Source of the DNA: Heritagella_A intestinalis
GTDB lineage: Bacteria; Bacillota; Clostridia; Oscillospirales; Acutalibacteraceae
NCBI GenBank assembly: GCA_904418995.1
Contig: CAJFQF010000010.1
Span: 16,131-80,130, forward strand
Reading direction: 5' to 3'
DNA length: 64,000 nucleotides
In this document: piece by piece, positions 55,655 through 63,038 of the stretch
How the letters are laid out: each line of letters begins with the position of its first letter
Numbering within the stretch: position 1 is the stretch's first letter
The notes under the pieces: generated by a model
The model's database searches: none
The model's input: only the letters and a program-made list of their open reading frames with translations
Told to the model about the DNA's origin: nothing
Position numbers and translations under genes: made by a program

Positions 55655-56008
55655 TTAGAGAGCGGCCTTGGCCTGCTCGACCAGAGCCTTGAATGCGGCC
55701 TCGTCGGCAATGGCGATCTCGGACAGCATCTTGCGGTTCAGGGTGATGCCAGCCTTCTTCAGACCGTTCATAAAGGTGGAATAGTTGATGCCGTTCATCT
55801 TGCAGGCGGCAGAGATACGGGTAATCCACAGGCGGCGGAAATCTCTCTTTCTCTGCTTGCGGCCGATGTAGGCATAGTTGCCGGACTTCATAACAGCCTG
55901 CTTGGCCATCTTAAAGTGGCGGCTCTTGGAACCCCAATAGCCCTTAGCCAGCTTCAGTACCTTTTTTCTTCTCTTGCGGGTCATCAACGCGCCTTTTACA
56001 CGTGCCAT
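55655..56008 (-). CDS. rplT: 50S ribosomal protein L20
   Basis: L20 helps fold 23S rRNA and in Firmicutes represses its own operon by binding the infC leader. The 117-residue length is standard, with ARVKGALMTRKRRKKVLKLAKGYWGSKSR and QRKRDFRRLWITRI. It is the last gene of infC-rpmI-rplT. Confidence 0.98.
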   Translation of the reverse strand: MARVKGALMTRKRRKKVLKLAKGYWGSKSRHFKMAKQAVMKSGNYAYIGRKQRKRDFRRLWITRISAACKMNGINYSTFMNGLKKAGITLNRKMLSEIAIADEAAFKALVEQAKAAL

Positions 56009-56040
56009 AGTTTATTTACCTCCAAATCACTCGGTTAGTC

Positions 56041-56247
56041 TTAGTTCTGATAGGGCAGGAGTCTCTTCACCTGGCGGACATTGGTCTTATCCGCAACCGT
56101 GGTGCCGCGCAGGGCGCGCTTGGTCTTGCGGGTCTTGCCGTGGCCGTTGAGCAGGTGGCTCTTGTTGGCGTGGGCGCGGATTACCTTACCATTTTTAGAA
56201 ATCTTGAAGCGCTTTTTAGCGCCGCTGTGAGTCTTGAGCTTGGGCAT
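56041..56247 (-). CDS. rpmI: 50S ribosomal protein L35
   Basis: This 68-residue basic protein begins PKLKTHSGAKKRFKISKNGKVIR and is of normal length for L35. It lies 24 bases after infC and 32 before rplT, the standard order. Confidence 0.98.
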   Translation of the reverse strand: MPKLKTHSGAKKRFKISKNGKVIRAHANKSHLLNGHGKTRKTKRALRGTTVADKTNVRQVKRLLPYQN

Positions 56248-56271
56248 AACTGCTCCTCCTTAGAAGTGTGA

Positions 56272-56790
56272 TTATTTGACGGGCTTGGGGGCAAGGAACA
56301 TCAGCATGTTTCTTCCCTCAAGCTTCGCGGGCTTTTCAATGTTGGCAAACTCGGCGCAAGCCTCAGCAAACCGGTTCATGGTGTCATAGCCGTGCTCCGG
56401 ATGGCCCATTTCCCGTCCGCGGAAGCGGATGGAAACCTTGACCTTGTTGCCGTCCTCCAAAAAGCGCTTTGCGTGACCCAGCTTGGTGTTGAAGTCGTGG
56501 GTATCGATGTTGAGAGACAGACGGATTTCCTTGATTTCGACGACGCGCTGGTTCTTGCGGGCTTCCTTTTCCCGTTTGGCTTGCTCGAAACGGAACTTGC
56601 CGTAATCGATAATCTTGCAAACCGGGGGCTTGGCCTGAGGGGCGATTTTCACCAGGTCCAGGTTACGGGCATAGGCCTGTTCCAGCGCCTGGCTAACCGG
56701 CATAATCCCCAGCTGGGAGCCGTCGGAATCAATAACGCGAACTTCTTTATCGCGGATTTCTTCGTTAATCTGCAGTTCCTTGTTGCTAAT
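56272..56790 (-). CDS. infC: Translation initiation factor IF-3, ATT start
   Basis: IF-3 binds the 30S subunit and checks the start codon. The protein has the normal length of about 172 residues, with NEEIRDKEVRVIDSDGSQLG at the N domain and VSIRFRGREMGHPEHGYD in the C domain. The only start with a proper ribosome site (GGAGGTG, seven bases away) is ATT at 56788-56790; upstream in-frame codons run into the leader hairpin and the first ATG lies 30 codons inside. IF-3 discriminates against ATT, so the gene can sense its own product, as in E. coli. Leader attenuation adds a second control. Confidence 0.92.
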   Translation of the reverse strand: MSNKELQINEEIRDKEVRVIDSDGSQLGIMPVSQALEQAYARNLDLVKIAPQAKPPVCKIIDYGKFRFEQAKREKEARKNQRVVEIKEIRLSLNIDTHDFNTKLGHAKRFLEDGNKVKVSIRFRGREMGHPEHGYDTMNRFAEACAEFANIEKPAKLEGRNMLMFLAPKPVK

Positions 56791-56820
56791 GGGTAAGCAC
56801 CTCCAAAACACGTAGTCATC

Positions 56821-56863
56821 AAAAAAACGAAAAGCGCAGGCCAGAAAATCGTTCTGTCTGCGC
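56821..56863 (-). terminator. Leader terminator upstream of infC (L20-leader type)
   Basis: On the minus strand a stem with GCGCAG/CTGCGC arms (56834-56839 with 56858-56863) plus inner pairs is followed by TTTTCG and seven T. It lies between the promoter and infC, inside a leader of about 180 bases. In B. subtilis L20 binding causes termination at such a site; L20 binding here is inferred from position. Confidence 0.8.
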
Positions 56864-56974
56864 GTCAATCCTCGAAAAATGCAGCAGGAAGCCTGCCGCC
56901 CCTCTCCTATTGACCCGTGTCAGACAAAACTCCACAGGTGAGACCCGTTTTGGCCTTCTTTGTTTTCCTAAGCT

Positions 56975-57003
56975 ATTATACCCGCCCCTTCCCGGATTGT
57001 CAA
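56975..57003 (-). promoter_or_regulatory. Promoter of infC-rpmI-rplT
   Basis: TTGACA (56998-57003) and TATAAT (56975-56980) are separated by 17 bases, a near-consensus promoter. Transcription starts about 180 bases before infC. Confidence 0.88.
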
Positions 57004-57098
57004 GGCTTTTCTTTGGGGAAATCCGAATTTTTCCGGCGGCAGCATAAACGGCCAAAGGCTGGGCAAGCTATCTCCATCAAAACCGGGAGGGACGTTCC

Positions 57099-57806
57099 AT
57101 GATACTTTCTTTTCTGCGGGCTGTACTGCTGTACATAGTCATTTTGTCGGCAGTGCGGCTCATGGGCAAACGGCAGATCAGCGAGCTGCAGACCTCGGAA
57201 CTGGTGGTGACGCTGCTCATCTCCGACCTGGCGGCGGTGCCTATGCAGAACACCGGCCAGCCCCTGGTAAGCGGCCTGATTCCCATTGCCGTGCTGGTGA
57301 TGTGCGAGATTGCCGCCTCGGTGTTTATGCTGAAAAGCGGCAAATTCCGGCGGCTGGTCTGCGGCAAGCCCGTGGTGCTCATCAACAACGGGAAGGTGGA
57401 CCAAAAAGAAATGGCCCGGCTGCGCCTGAGTGTGGAGGACCTCTTTGAGGAGCTGCGGGAAAAGGACGTGTTCTCCATTGGGGATGTGGCCTGGGCCATT
57501 ATGGAGACCAACGGCAAGCTCAGCGTGGTGAAAAAGCCGGAAAAAGACGCCCCTACCAACCAGCTTTTGGGCCTCTCCCCTGGGGATACCGGCCTGGAAG
57601 TGGTGGTCATCAGCGACGGGGAATTCTCGGATATTTCCCTCTCCCTGTGCGGCAAAGACCGGCAATGGGTTCAGGGAATCCTGCAAAGCCGGCGGCTTTC
57701 CCCAAAAGAGGTATTCCTCATGACCGCCGACCAGCAGGGCAACTACACGGTGATTCCCAAGGAGAAAGCCGGACAGGGGCCGGTGCAGGGAAAGGAGGGG
57801 GCATAA
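57099..57806 (+). CDS. YetF/DUF421 membrane protein
   Basis: The 235-residue product has three N-terminal membrane helices (about 3-20, 36-55, 60-78), the SAVRLMGKRQISELQTSELVVTLLISDLAAVPM signature of the DUF421/YetF family and a soluble C-terminal domain with GKPVVLINNGKV and RLSVEDLFEELREKDVFSIGDVAWAIMETNGKLSV. A ribosome site (GGGAGGG) precedes the ATG. Its neighbour encodes a DUF4363 protein, a frequent partner. The family has been linked to spore or membrane functions but its biochemical role is unclear. Confidence 0.9.
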   Translation: MILSFLRAVLLYIVILSAVRLMGKRQISELQTSELVVTLLISDLAAVPMQNTGQPLVSGLIPIAVLVMCEIAASVFMLKSGKFRRLVCGKPVVLINNGKVDQKEMARLRLSVEDLFEELREKDVFSIGDVAWAIMETNGKLSVVKKPEKDAPTNQLLGLSPGDTGLEVVVISDGEFSDISLSLCGKDRQWVQGILQSRRLSPKEVFLMTADQQGNYTVIPKEKAGQGPVQGKEGA

Positions 57807-57807
57807 G

Positions 57808-58188
57808 ATGAAGCGTCTGTGGGTTTCCGGAGTACTGCTGGTATTGCTCCTTTGGTGCTGCTGGGCGGGAAACCGCACGGCTTATGGGGCGGCAGACTCC
57901 CTTTCCGGGTCCTTACAGCAGGTGAAGTCCCTGGTCAGCCAGGAGAACTATGAAACTGCCCTGGCTGCCACTCAGGACCTGGAGCGTCAATGGCAGGGCT
58001 ATCGCTGGCGGCTGGAGCTCTTTCTGCCCCACGACGATTTGGCGGCAGCAGAGGCCTCCCTGCTGCGGCTCCCCGCCCTGCTCCAAAGCCGGGAGCTGGG
58101 AATGCTCCAGGCCGGGTGCGACGAAACCGCCGCGCAGATTCGGCGCCTGGCAGAGAGCGAGACCCTGACCTGGGAAAATCTTTTATAG
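57808..58188 (+). CDS. DUF4363 protein
   Basis: The 126-residue product has an N-terminal signal anchor (about 4-22) and an otherwise helical extracytoplasmic domain with LVSQENYETALAATQDLERQWQGYRWRLELFLPHDDL. This matches the DUF4363 pattern. It starts one base after the YetF-like stop, so the two are translated as a pair and may form a membrane complex. The function is unknown. Confidence 0.85.
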   Translation: MKRLWVSGVLLVLLLWCCWAGNRTAYGAADSLSGSLQQVKSLVSQENYETALAATQDLERQWQGYRWRLELFLPHDDLAAAEASLLRLPALLQSRELGMLQAGCDETAAQIRRLAESETLTWENLL

Positions 58189-58223
58189 GGCAAGGGGAAC
58201 CAAATAGAAAAATGCACAAAAAC

Positions 58224-58260
58224 GAGGAGCCTTTTTTGGAAGGTTCCTCTTATTTTTTGC
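58224..58260 (+). terminator. Intrinsic terminator after the YetF/DUF4363 pair
   Basis: An 8-bp stem with one G-T pair (58224-58231 with 58242-58249) is followed by a T-rich run, 35 bases past the DUF4363 stop. Confidence 0.8.
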
Positions 58261-58362
58261 GGGCTGACCGGAGAACCGGCTCTGCGGGGCTGTTTTTGTC
58301 CCACTGTCATGGGGGTATATGTGTAGAAAACATCGCGGGCAAGGGGTTTCCAGGCTGGATTC

Positions 58363-58623
58363 TCCCAAACTCCCCTTTTTCAGGGGAATATCCCCCAAGC
58401 CCCTCAGTCTCCTATGGGTCGGGCATTCTCGCCTGCCGGCTCGGTCGGTGCTATTTGTCTGCCACTGGCAGACCGCACCCCCTTTTCTCCTGGAATGAGA
58501 AAAAGGGGGGGAAAAGAATCATATAGGGTATCATCTTGACACGCCAAGCGAAATCATCCTGCAAGCGAGCTTGCGGATGCATTTCGACGGCGGTCAGGGT
58601 AGCTTCTTTTTAACGCGGGGCAG
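58363..58623 (+). repeat. Dispersed structured repeat, copy 1 (module R1)
   Basis: This gene-free stretch matches, in inverse orientation, the stretch 62624-62838. The 95-base core (58530-58623) differs by only a few substitutions and one T-run length change. Outside the core, the terminal hairpin (58478-58489 with about 58497-58509) keeps its stem although the arm bases differ from those of copy 2, i.e. covariation. It contains the palindrome GCAAGCGAGCTTGC. No open frame or transposase is present. Confidence 0.85.
58457..58473. repeat. 17-base palindrome, copy 1
   Basis: Arms of seven bases (58457-58463 with 58467-58473) with loop ACT follow a CTCGCCTGCCGGCTCG unit and precede CGCACCC. A sister copy with different but pairing arms lies at 59904-59920. 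Confidence 0.65.
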
Positions 58624-58721
58624 CGCTGTGTGATAGGGAAATTATCCCCACGCGGAACAGATAAAACTCGCACCCAGGCTGTTTACGCGGGGGAAAAGGG
58701 TGCTCATAGATGATGCTATCT
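58624..58721 (+). repeat. Repeat module A, copy 1
   Basis: This stretch resembles 61105-61204 (about four in five bases by eye) and in part 62905-62957. Shared landmarks are CTGTGTGAT, ATCCCCACGCG, CGCACCCAGGCT, TTTACGCGGG and GATGCTATC. It joins module R1 to the hairpin array next to the cyclophilin gene. Confidence 0.7.
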
Positions 58722-58838
58722 CGCGGCTTGGGAGCGGATACTATCCGCCGCGGGAGATAAGCCCGCTCATAGATGATGCTACCTCGCGGCTTGGAACCGC
58801 ACACTGTGCGGCGCGGCTTACGTCCAGACTTAGTCTGG
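58722..58838 (+). repeat. Hairpin array at the 3' end of the cyclophilin gene
   Basis: Three 15-base hairpins, each six-base arms and a three-base loop, lie at 58734-58748, 58797-58811 and 58824-58838. Each is preceded by a 12-base unit of the form CGCGGCTTGGRA or CGCGGCTTACGT. The last two have a 27-base period. Arm sequences differ (GCGGAT, CCGCAC, CCAGAC) yet always pair. The loop of the last one is the TAA stop of the cyclophilin gene. Confidence 0.85.
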
Positions 58839-59729
58839 GGTGTAGGGGACGATTTCGATGCTGTTGATGGTCACGTCCTCTACAGGCTTATCGCTGTCGT
58901 CCGTTTCCACCTGGGCGATGGCGTCCACTACCTCCATGCCCTCATACACCTGGCCAAACACCGTATGGCCGCGCTGGGGGTTGAAGGCATTATATGCGCC
59001 GTCCAGGGAAGGATTGCCTCCCTGCTCCTCATACAGGCTCTTATAGGCGTCGGTGACCGCATCCATATTCAGGAAGGTATAGCCGTAATAGCTCTGCACC
59101 GACAGCTTGTCCTCATCGCTCATATCCTTGAGCTGGTCGTAGTTGGTCTGCATGGTATCCCACAGGGAAGCATCCACCGGGCCTGCCTGGTTAATGAAGA
59201 ACTGGCTGCCGTTGGTGTTGCTGCCGGAGTTGGCCATGGCCAGGGAGCCCCGGAGGTTCACCAGGTTTTTGCTGAACTCATCCTCAAAGCTCCCACCCCA
59301 AACGCTCTCACCGCCGGTACCGTCGCCATTGGGGTCTCCGCCCTGAATCATAAAGTCGTTGATGACCCGATGGAAGGTCAGACCGTCATAATAGCCCTGC
59401 TGGGCCAGCTTCTTGAAGTTATAGACGGTCTTGGGGGCGGCGTCCGGGAACAGCCGGATAGAGATTTCCCCCATACTGGTGGTCATCACGGCTACCTCTT
59501 CCCCCTCTTCCGGGAGCTCCAGCTGATAGCCCAGCTCGGTATCGCTGTCGGTTCCCTGGGGGAAGGCGTCCTGACCGACGATTTCCCCGCTGGTATCCGC
59601 CTGGCTGGCGGTTTCTCCATCCGTGAGGACGACAGCAGCGGGGTTTTCACCGGAAGCCTGCTGGCAGCCGGAGAAGCTGAATAGGAGCAATGCCGCCCCC
59701 AGCAGGGCGGTGGTTCTTTTCTTTATCAA
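58830..59729 (-). CDS. Cyclophilin-type peptidyl-prolyl isomerase, lipoprotein
   Basis: The 299-residue product begins with a lipoprotein signal peptide (LLLFSFSGC lipobox), then an acidic spacer and a cyclophilin domain: YNFKKLAQQGYYDGLTFHRVINDFMIQGGDPNGDGTGG, GSLAMANSGSNTNGSQFFIN and HTVFGQVYEGMEVVDAIAQV. It likely helps fold secreted proteins on the outer face of the membrane. An insertion of about 60 residues lies between the SQFFIN and HTVFGQV motifs. The start is TTG after AGGAAG. The TAA stop lies exactly in the loop of a repeat hairpin, see findings. Confidence 0.93.
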   Translation of the reverse strand: MIKKRTTALLGAALLLFSFSGCQQASGENPAAVVLTDGETASQADTSGEIVGQDAFPQGTDSDTELGYQLELPEEGEEVAVMTTSMGEISIRLFPDAAPKTVYNFKKLAQQGYYDGLTFHRVINDFMIQGGDPNGDGTGGESVWGGSFEDEFSKNLVNLRGSLAMANSGSNTNGSQFFINQAGPVDASLWDTMQTNYDQLKDMSDEDKLSVQSYYGYTFLNMDAVTDAYKSLYEEQGGNPSLDGAYNAFNPQRGHTVFGQVYEGMEVVDAIAQVETDDSDKPVEDVTINSIEIVPYTPD

Positions 59730-59777
59730 GGGAGTTTCTTCCTTTCACTGTAAAATCAGGCCAAAACCTGCATTTGT

Positions 59778-59806
59778 ATTGTAGTAGAAAATTCGCCGGG
59801 ATGCAA
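59778..59806 (-). promoter_or_regulatory. Promoter of the cyclophilin gene
   Basis: TTGCAT (59801-59806) and TACAAT (59778-59783) are 17 bases apart, about 50 bases before the TTG start. The rest of 59807-60107 holds the 17-base palindrome, repeat-like sequence and no gene. Confidence 0.75.
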
Positions 59807-59903
59807 GGCTTTCTTTATGCTCCTCCTTGCCTCCCCTCATATTTTATTCTCTCCACGCATACATAAAAACTACCGGACAGTGGTCTCGCCTGCCGGCTCG
59901 TTT

Positions 59904-59920
59904 GTATGCCACCGGCATAC
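59904..59920. repeat. 17-base palindrome, copy 2
   Basis: Seven-base arms (59904-59910 with 59914-59920) with loop ACC sit in the same context as copy 1 (CTCGCCTGCCGGCTCG before, CGCACCC after). Two arm positions differ from copy 1 and both partners changed with them. Confidence 0.65.
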
Positions 59921-60107
59921 CGCACCCGGTTCCAGTCCGCGAGACAGCGGCATCGAGGAGCAACCTTTTCTCCCGCGCAAGCTGCCTATTGCTGCATCCA
60001 CTTACGCGTGGTATTAGGCCGTTATTTCCACCCCACCCTAAACGCGGATTGTCTACGGCCTCCGCTGCAAATTTGAAATCCAGTAATGAGAAAGGAATGA
60101 CAGACGT

Positions 60108-61058
60108 ATGCAGTATTATCCGGAAGGATGGAAGATCGACACCCCTGAAAACAAAGCCGCCATGGCCACCCAGGCCGCCTTAGCCGACGCTCTGCGGGAG
60201 GAGCGTATCTTGGAAGCCCGGGCCCTCATCTGCGACAGCAGCCACAACCTCATTGTGGACCTTCACGGCATCCGGGGCGTCATTCCCCGGGAGGAGGGCG
60301 CTTTGGGCATCCGGGAAGGCACCGTGCGGGACATCGCCGTGATTTCCCGAGTCAACCGGCCGGTGTGCTTTGTGGTGACCGAGCTCACCCGGGACGAAAA
60401 GGGGAATCCTCTGGCCCTTCTTTCCCGGCGCAGGGCCCAAGAAAAATGCACGGCAGGCTATCTTTCCCACCTAGTCCCCGGAGATGTAATTCCCGCCCGG
60501 ATAACCCACTTGGAGCCCTTTGGGGCCTTTGCGGACATCGGCTGCGGGGTTGTGTCCCTGCTGCCCATTGACGCCATTTCTGTTTCCCGCATTGACCACC
60601 CCCGGGAGCGCTTCTCTGTGGGCATGGACATCCGGGCCATGGTGCGCTCTGTGGAAAACCGGCGGATTACCCTCTCCCACAAGGAGCTGCTGGGCACCTG
60701 GGAGGAAAACGCCGCCGCCTTTGCCCCTGGGGAAACCGTGGCGGGGATTGTGCGGAGCGTGGAGCCCTATGGGATTTTCGTAGAGTTAGCTCCCAACCTG
60801 GCGGGCCTGGCGGAACCCAAGGACGGCGTTACCCCGGGACAGCAGGCCAGCGTGTTTATCAAGAGCATTGTGCCCAACCGGATGAAGATTAAACTGATCA
60901 TCATCGAGACCTTTGAATACAGCTACCGCCCGGAGCCGCCGGTATATTTCTATTCCGGCTCCCACATGGAGTATTTTCTTTATTCCCCTTTGGGCTGCGA
61001 CAAGAAGATTGAGACAAGGCTAACTCCCTGCGTCTGTTCCCAATCCGCGCCAGACTAA
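60108..61058 (+). CDS. S1 RNA-binding domain protein (RpsA-like)
   Basis: The 316-residue protein has two clear S1 domains (about 123-190 with LVPGDVIPARITHLEPFGAFADIGCG, and 207-275 with FAPGETVAGIVRSVEPYGIFVELAPN), and an N-terminal part of S1-like fold. Clostridial proteins of this layout are often annotated as small S1 proteins; binding of mRNA or ribosomes is expected. Residues after KIETRL are unlike the family and are encoded by repeat sequence, with the TAA stop in a degenerate hairpin loop, so the native C terminus was probably altered by repeat insertion. Confidence 0.85.
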   Translation: MQYYPEGWKIDTPENKAAMATQAALADALREERILEARALICDSSHNLIVDLHGIRGVIPREEGALGIREGTVRDIAVISRVNRPVCFVVTELTRDEKGNPLALLSRRRAQEKCTAGYLSHLVPGDVIPARITHLEPFGAFADIGCGVVSLLPIDAISVSRIDHPRERFSVGMDIRAMVRSVENRRITLSHKELLGTWEENAAAFAPGETVAGIVRSVEPYGIFVELAPNLAGLAEPKDGVTPGQQASVFIKSIVPNRMKIKLIIIETFEYSYRPEPPVYFYSGSHMEYFLYSPLGCDKKIETRLTPCVCSQSAPD

Positions 61059-61100
61059 TACTCTTGTATACCGGCGGACAGGGTCCGCTCCCAACTCACG
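61038..61100 (-). repeat. Hairpin array at the 3' end of the S1 gene
   Basis: Read on the minus strand, the 12-base unit CGTGAGTTGGGA (61089-61100) is followed by a perfect 15-base hairpin (61074-61088, arms GCGGAC, loop CCT on that strand). A degenerate hairpin at 61050-61064 follows, whose loop holds the S1 stop, and another unit CGCGGATTGGGA lies at 61038-61049 within the S1 coding end. Confidence 0.75.
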
Positions 61101-61104
61101 GGGA

Positions 61105-61204
61105 AGCACTGTGTGATGAAGAAGCTATCCCCACGCGAAACAAATAAAATTCGCACCCAGGCTATTTACGCGGGAAGAAGGGCTGTTCCTTGATGCCGCT
61201 ATCC
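61105..61204 (+). repeat. Repeat module A, copy 2
   Basis: Same landmarks as copy 1 in the same orientation (CTGTGTGAT, ATCCCCACGCG, CGCACCCAGGCT, TTTACGCGGGA, GATGC..CTATC). It fills the space between the S1 gene and the methyltransferase gene. Confidence 0.7.
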
Positions 61205-61231
61205 CGCGGCTTGGAACCGGGCACTGCCCGG
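61205..61231 (+). repeat. Single hairpin unit at the 3' end of the methyltransferase gene
   Basis: The 12-base unit CGCGGCTTGGAA (61205-61216) precedes a 15-base hairpin (61217-61231, arms CCGGGC/GCCCGG, loop ACT). The methyltransferase stop codon lies three bases beyond. Confidence 0.8.
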
Positions 61232-61233
61232 GG

Positions 61234-62463
61234 CTATACGACTTGGAAGAGGTAGAATTTCAGGTAGTTGGTTTCCGGCACGTTCCAGAGGATGGGGTGG
61301 TCCGGGGCCTGCTGCCGGGCTTCGATCTGCCGCAGGGAAACATTGGCGTCAAAAGCCGCGCTCCGAAGCATCTCGCAGAAGAGCTTCTCCGTCATAAAGT
61401 GGGAGCAGGAGCAGGTAGCTAGATAGCCGCCCCGAGGCAGGAGCTTCATGGCCCGGAGATTGATTTCCTTATAGCCCCGGGCTGCGCTGTGCACCGTTTT
61501 CCGGGACTTGGTAAAGGCCGGCGGGTCCAGGATAATATAATCGAACTTTTCGCCGGGCTCCTGGGCCAGCTGGGGCAGCAAATCAAACACATCGGCTTTG
61601 CGGAAACTCATCCGGTCGGTGAGGCCGTTGAGACTGGCGTTGCTCCGGGCCATCTCCACGGCTTCTGCGGAAATATCCACGGAGCACACGTGCGCTGCCC
61701 CGGCTTTTGCGGCGTTGAGGCCAAAGGAGCCTGTGTGGGTAAAGCAATCCAGCACCCGGCGCCCCGGGGCCAGTCTGGCCGCTGCCAGACGGTTGTATTT
61801 CTGGTCCAGGAAGAAGCCGGTTTTCTGTCCATTCTCAAAGTCCACAGAATAGCGGATGCCGTTTTCCCGAATCTCCGTCACGGTGCTCTCTGGCAGAGGA
61901 ACCCCAGGCAACGGAAAAAAGCCCTTGCCCTGGGTCATGCCCTCCAATTCCCGGATGGCCACATCGTTGCGCTCATAAATCCCCCGGATGGTTTCCCCGT
62001 CCTCCCGGAGCATCTCATACAGAGCCGGAAAGAGCATCTCCTTGCGCTTCTCTATGCCCAGGGAAAGGGTCTGGGCCACCAGGATATCCCCAAAACGGTC
62101 CACCGTCAGGCCGGGGAAGTGGTCGGCCTCCCCGAAAATAATGCGGCAGCAGTCCCGGTCCTCCCCCATGACGGTTTTCCGGTAGTCCCAGGCGTGGCGC
62201 AGGCGGCGGCGGAAAAAGGCCTCGTCAAAGGTATCGTTGGTATTGTTGGAAATCACCCGGATGCGGATTTTGGAATGGTGGTTGTAAAAGCCGGTGCCCA
62301 GGTAGCGCCCCTTCCGGCTGACCACGTCCACCAGTTCTCCGTCCTGGGGGCTGCCTTCCATACCGGTGACCTCCCCTTCATATACCCAGGGGTGGCCGCC
62401 CCGGAGGCTCTTTTCCCCTTTCTCTGTGATTTGGACGGCGGGATACGGTCTTGTCTGCTTCAA
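61234..62463 (-). CDS. Class I SAM-dependent rRNA methyltransferase, RlmI-like
   Basis: The 409-residue product has an N-terminal PUA domain (about 8-80, with SLRGGHPWVYEGEV), then a Rossmann methyltransferase: FENGQKTGFFLDQKYNRLAA, VLDCFTHTGSFGLNAAKAGA, VDISAEAVEMARSNASLNGL, YIILDPPAFTKSRKTV and TCSCSHFMTEKLF. This is the RlmI/m5C1962-type layout with the catalytic Cys in TCSCSH. The best start is TTG at 62463, eight bases from AAGGAAA. It stands alone, with repeats on both sides. Confidence 0.92.
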   Translation of the reverse strand: MKQTRPYPAVQITEKGEKSLRGGHPWVYEGEVTGMEGSPQDGELVDVVSRKGRYLGTGFYNHHSKIRIRVISNNTNDTFDEAFFRRRLRHAWDYRKTVMGEDRDCCRIIFGEADHFPGLTVDRFGDILVAQTLSLGIEKRKEMLFPALYEMLREDGETIRGIYERNDVAIRELEGMTQGKGFFPLPGVPLPESTVTEIRENGIRYSVDFENGQKTGFFLDQKYNRLAAARLAPGRRVLDCFTHTGSFGLNAAKAGAAHVCSVDISAEAVEMARSNASLNGLTDRMSFRKADVFDLLPQLAQEPGEKFDYIILDPPAFTKSRKTVHSAARGYKEINLRAMKLLPRGGYLATCSCSHFMTEKLFCEMLRSAAFDANVSLRQIEARQQAPDHPILWNVPETNYLKFYLFQVV

Positions 62464-62623
62464 TCCATTTCCTTCTTTCTTCAATATTCTGCGTATCATG
62501 TGCGGCAACAGCCAAAGTTTTGTCTATATTATCTGACTAAAGGAGTTCCATTTCCCACCCACGCAAGCTACCTGCGTGGGAAAATAATAGCAATGCGAGG
62601 AAGCAGGCTGCTAATCGATGTCA

Positions 62624-62838
62624 CTGCCCCGCGTTAAAAAAGAAGCTGCCCTGACCGCCTTCGAAATGCATCCGCAAGCTTGCTTGCAGGATGATTTCGC
62701 TTGGCGTGTCAAGATGATGCCCATCTGATTCTTTTTCCATCTTTTCTCATCCAAGGAGAAAAGATGGTGCCCCGCCGCGGCATGAGCGGCAAGGAGGGGC
62801 TTGGGGGAACCCTCCCACAGAAGGGCTGTTTGGGAGAA
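62624..62838 (-). repeat. Dispersed structured repeat, copy 2 (module R1)
   Basis: This is the inverse partner of 58363-58623. The core 62624-62718 is nearly the same as 58530-58623. A 12-bp perfect hairpin (62737-62748 with 62756-62767) corresponds to the hairpin at 58478-58509 with changed but pairing arms. Similarity continues to a GTTTGGGAGAA end at 62838. With copy 1 it frames 4.0 kb carrying three genes. Confidence 0.85.
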
Positions 62839-62957
62839 GAAGGCTGCCCTTTTACTCCCCCCGTCACGCTATCGCGTGCCACCCCCCCTCTAAGAGGGAG
62901 GCTCCCCGCCAAGGCTGCTTACGCGGGAAGAAGGCTGTTCCTTGATGCCAGCTATCT
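62839..62957 (+). repeat. Palindrome-rich spacer with partial module A, copy 3
   Basis: The first half holds short hairpins such as CACGC-TATC-GCGTG (62867-62880) and a CCTCT..GAGGG palindrome. From 62905 on, GGCTGCTTACGCGGGAAGAAGG and CTTGATGCCAGCTATCT match module A. No coding capacity is supported. It leads into the hairpin array at 62958. Confidence 0.6.
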
Positions 62958-63038
62958 CGCGGCTTACGTCCAGACTTAGTCTGGCGCGGCTTGGGAGCGC
63001 ATCCTATGCGCCGTGGTCTGCGTCCAGGCTTAGTCTTG
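62958..63038 (+). repeat. 27-base-period hairpin array at the 3' end of the TPR-like gene
   Basis: Three units of exactly 27 bases follow each other: 12-base units at 62958, 62985 and 63012 (CGCGGCTTACGT, CGCGGCTTGGGA, CGTGGTCTGCGT) and 15-base hairpins at 62970-62984, 62997-63011 and 63024-63038. The first two pair perfectly (CCAGAC, GCGCAT arms); the third is degenerate and lies inside the coding end of the TPR-like gene, whose TAG stop overlaps the loop of the second. Confidence 0.85.

Noticed and set aside
58363..62838. Composite transposon bounded by inverted repeats
   Set aside because: No transposase, no target-site duplication that I can see, and the enclosed genes are housekeeping types. 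The repeats look like intergenic elements.
58722..63038. CRISPR array
   Set aside because: The 12-base constant unit is far too short, the variable parts are 15-base palindromes rather than spacers, and no cas gene is present.
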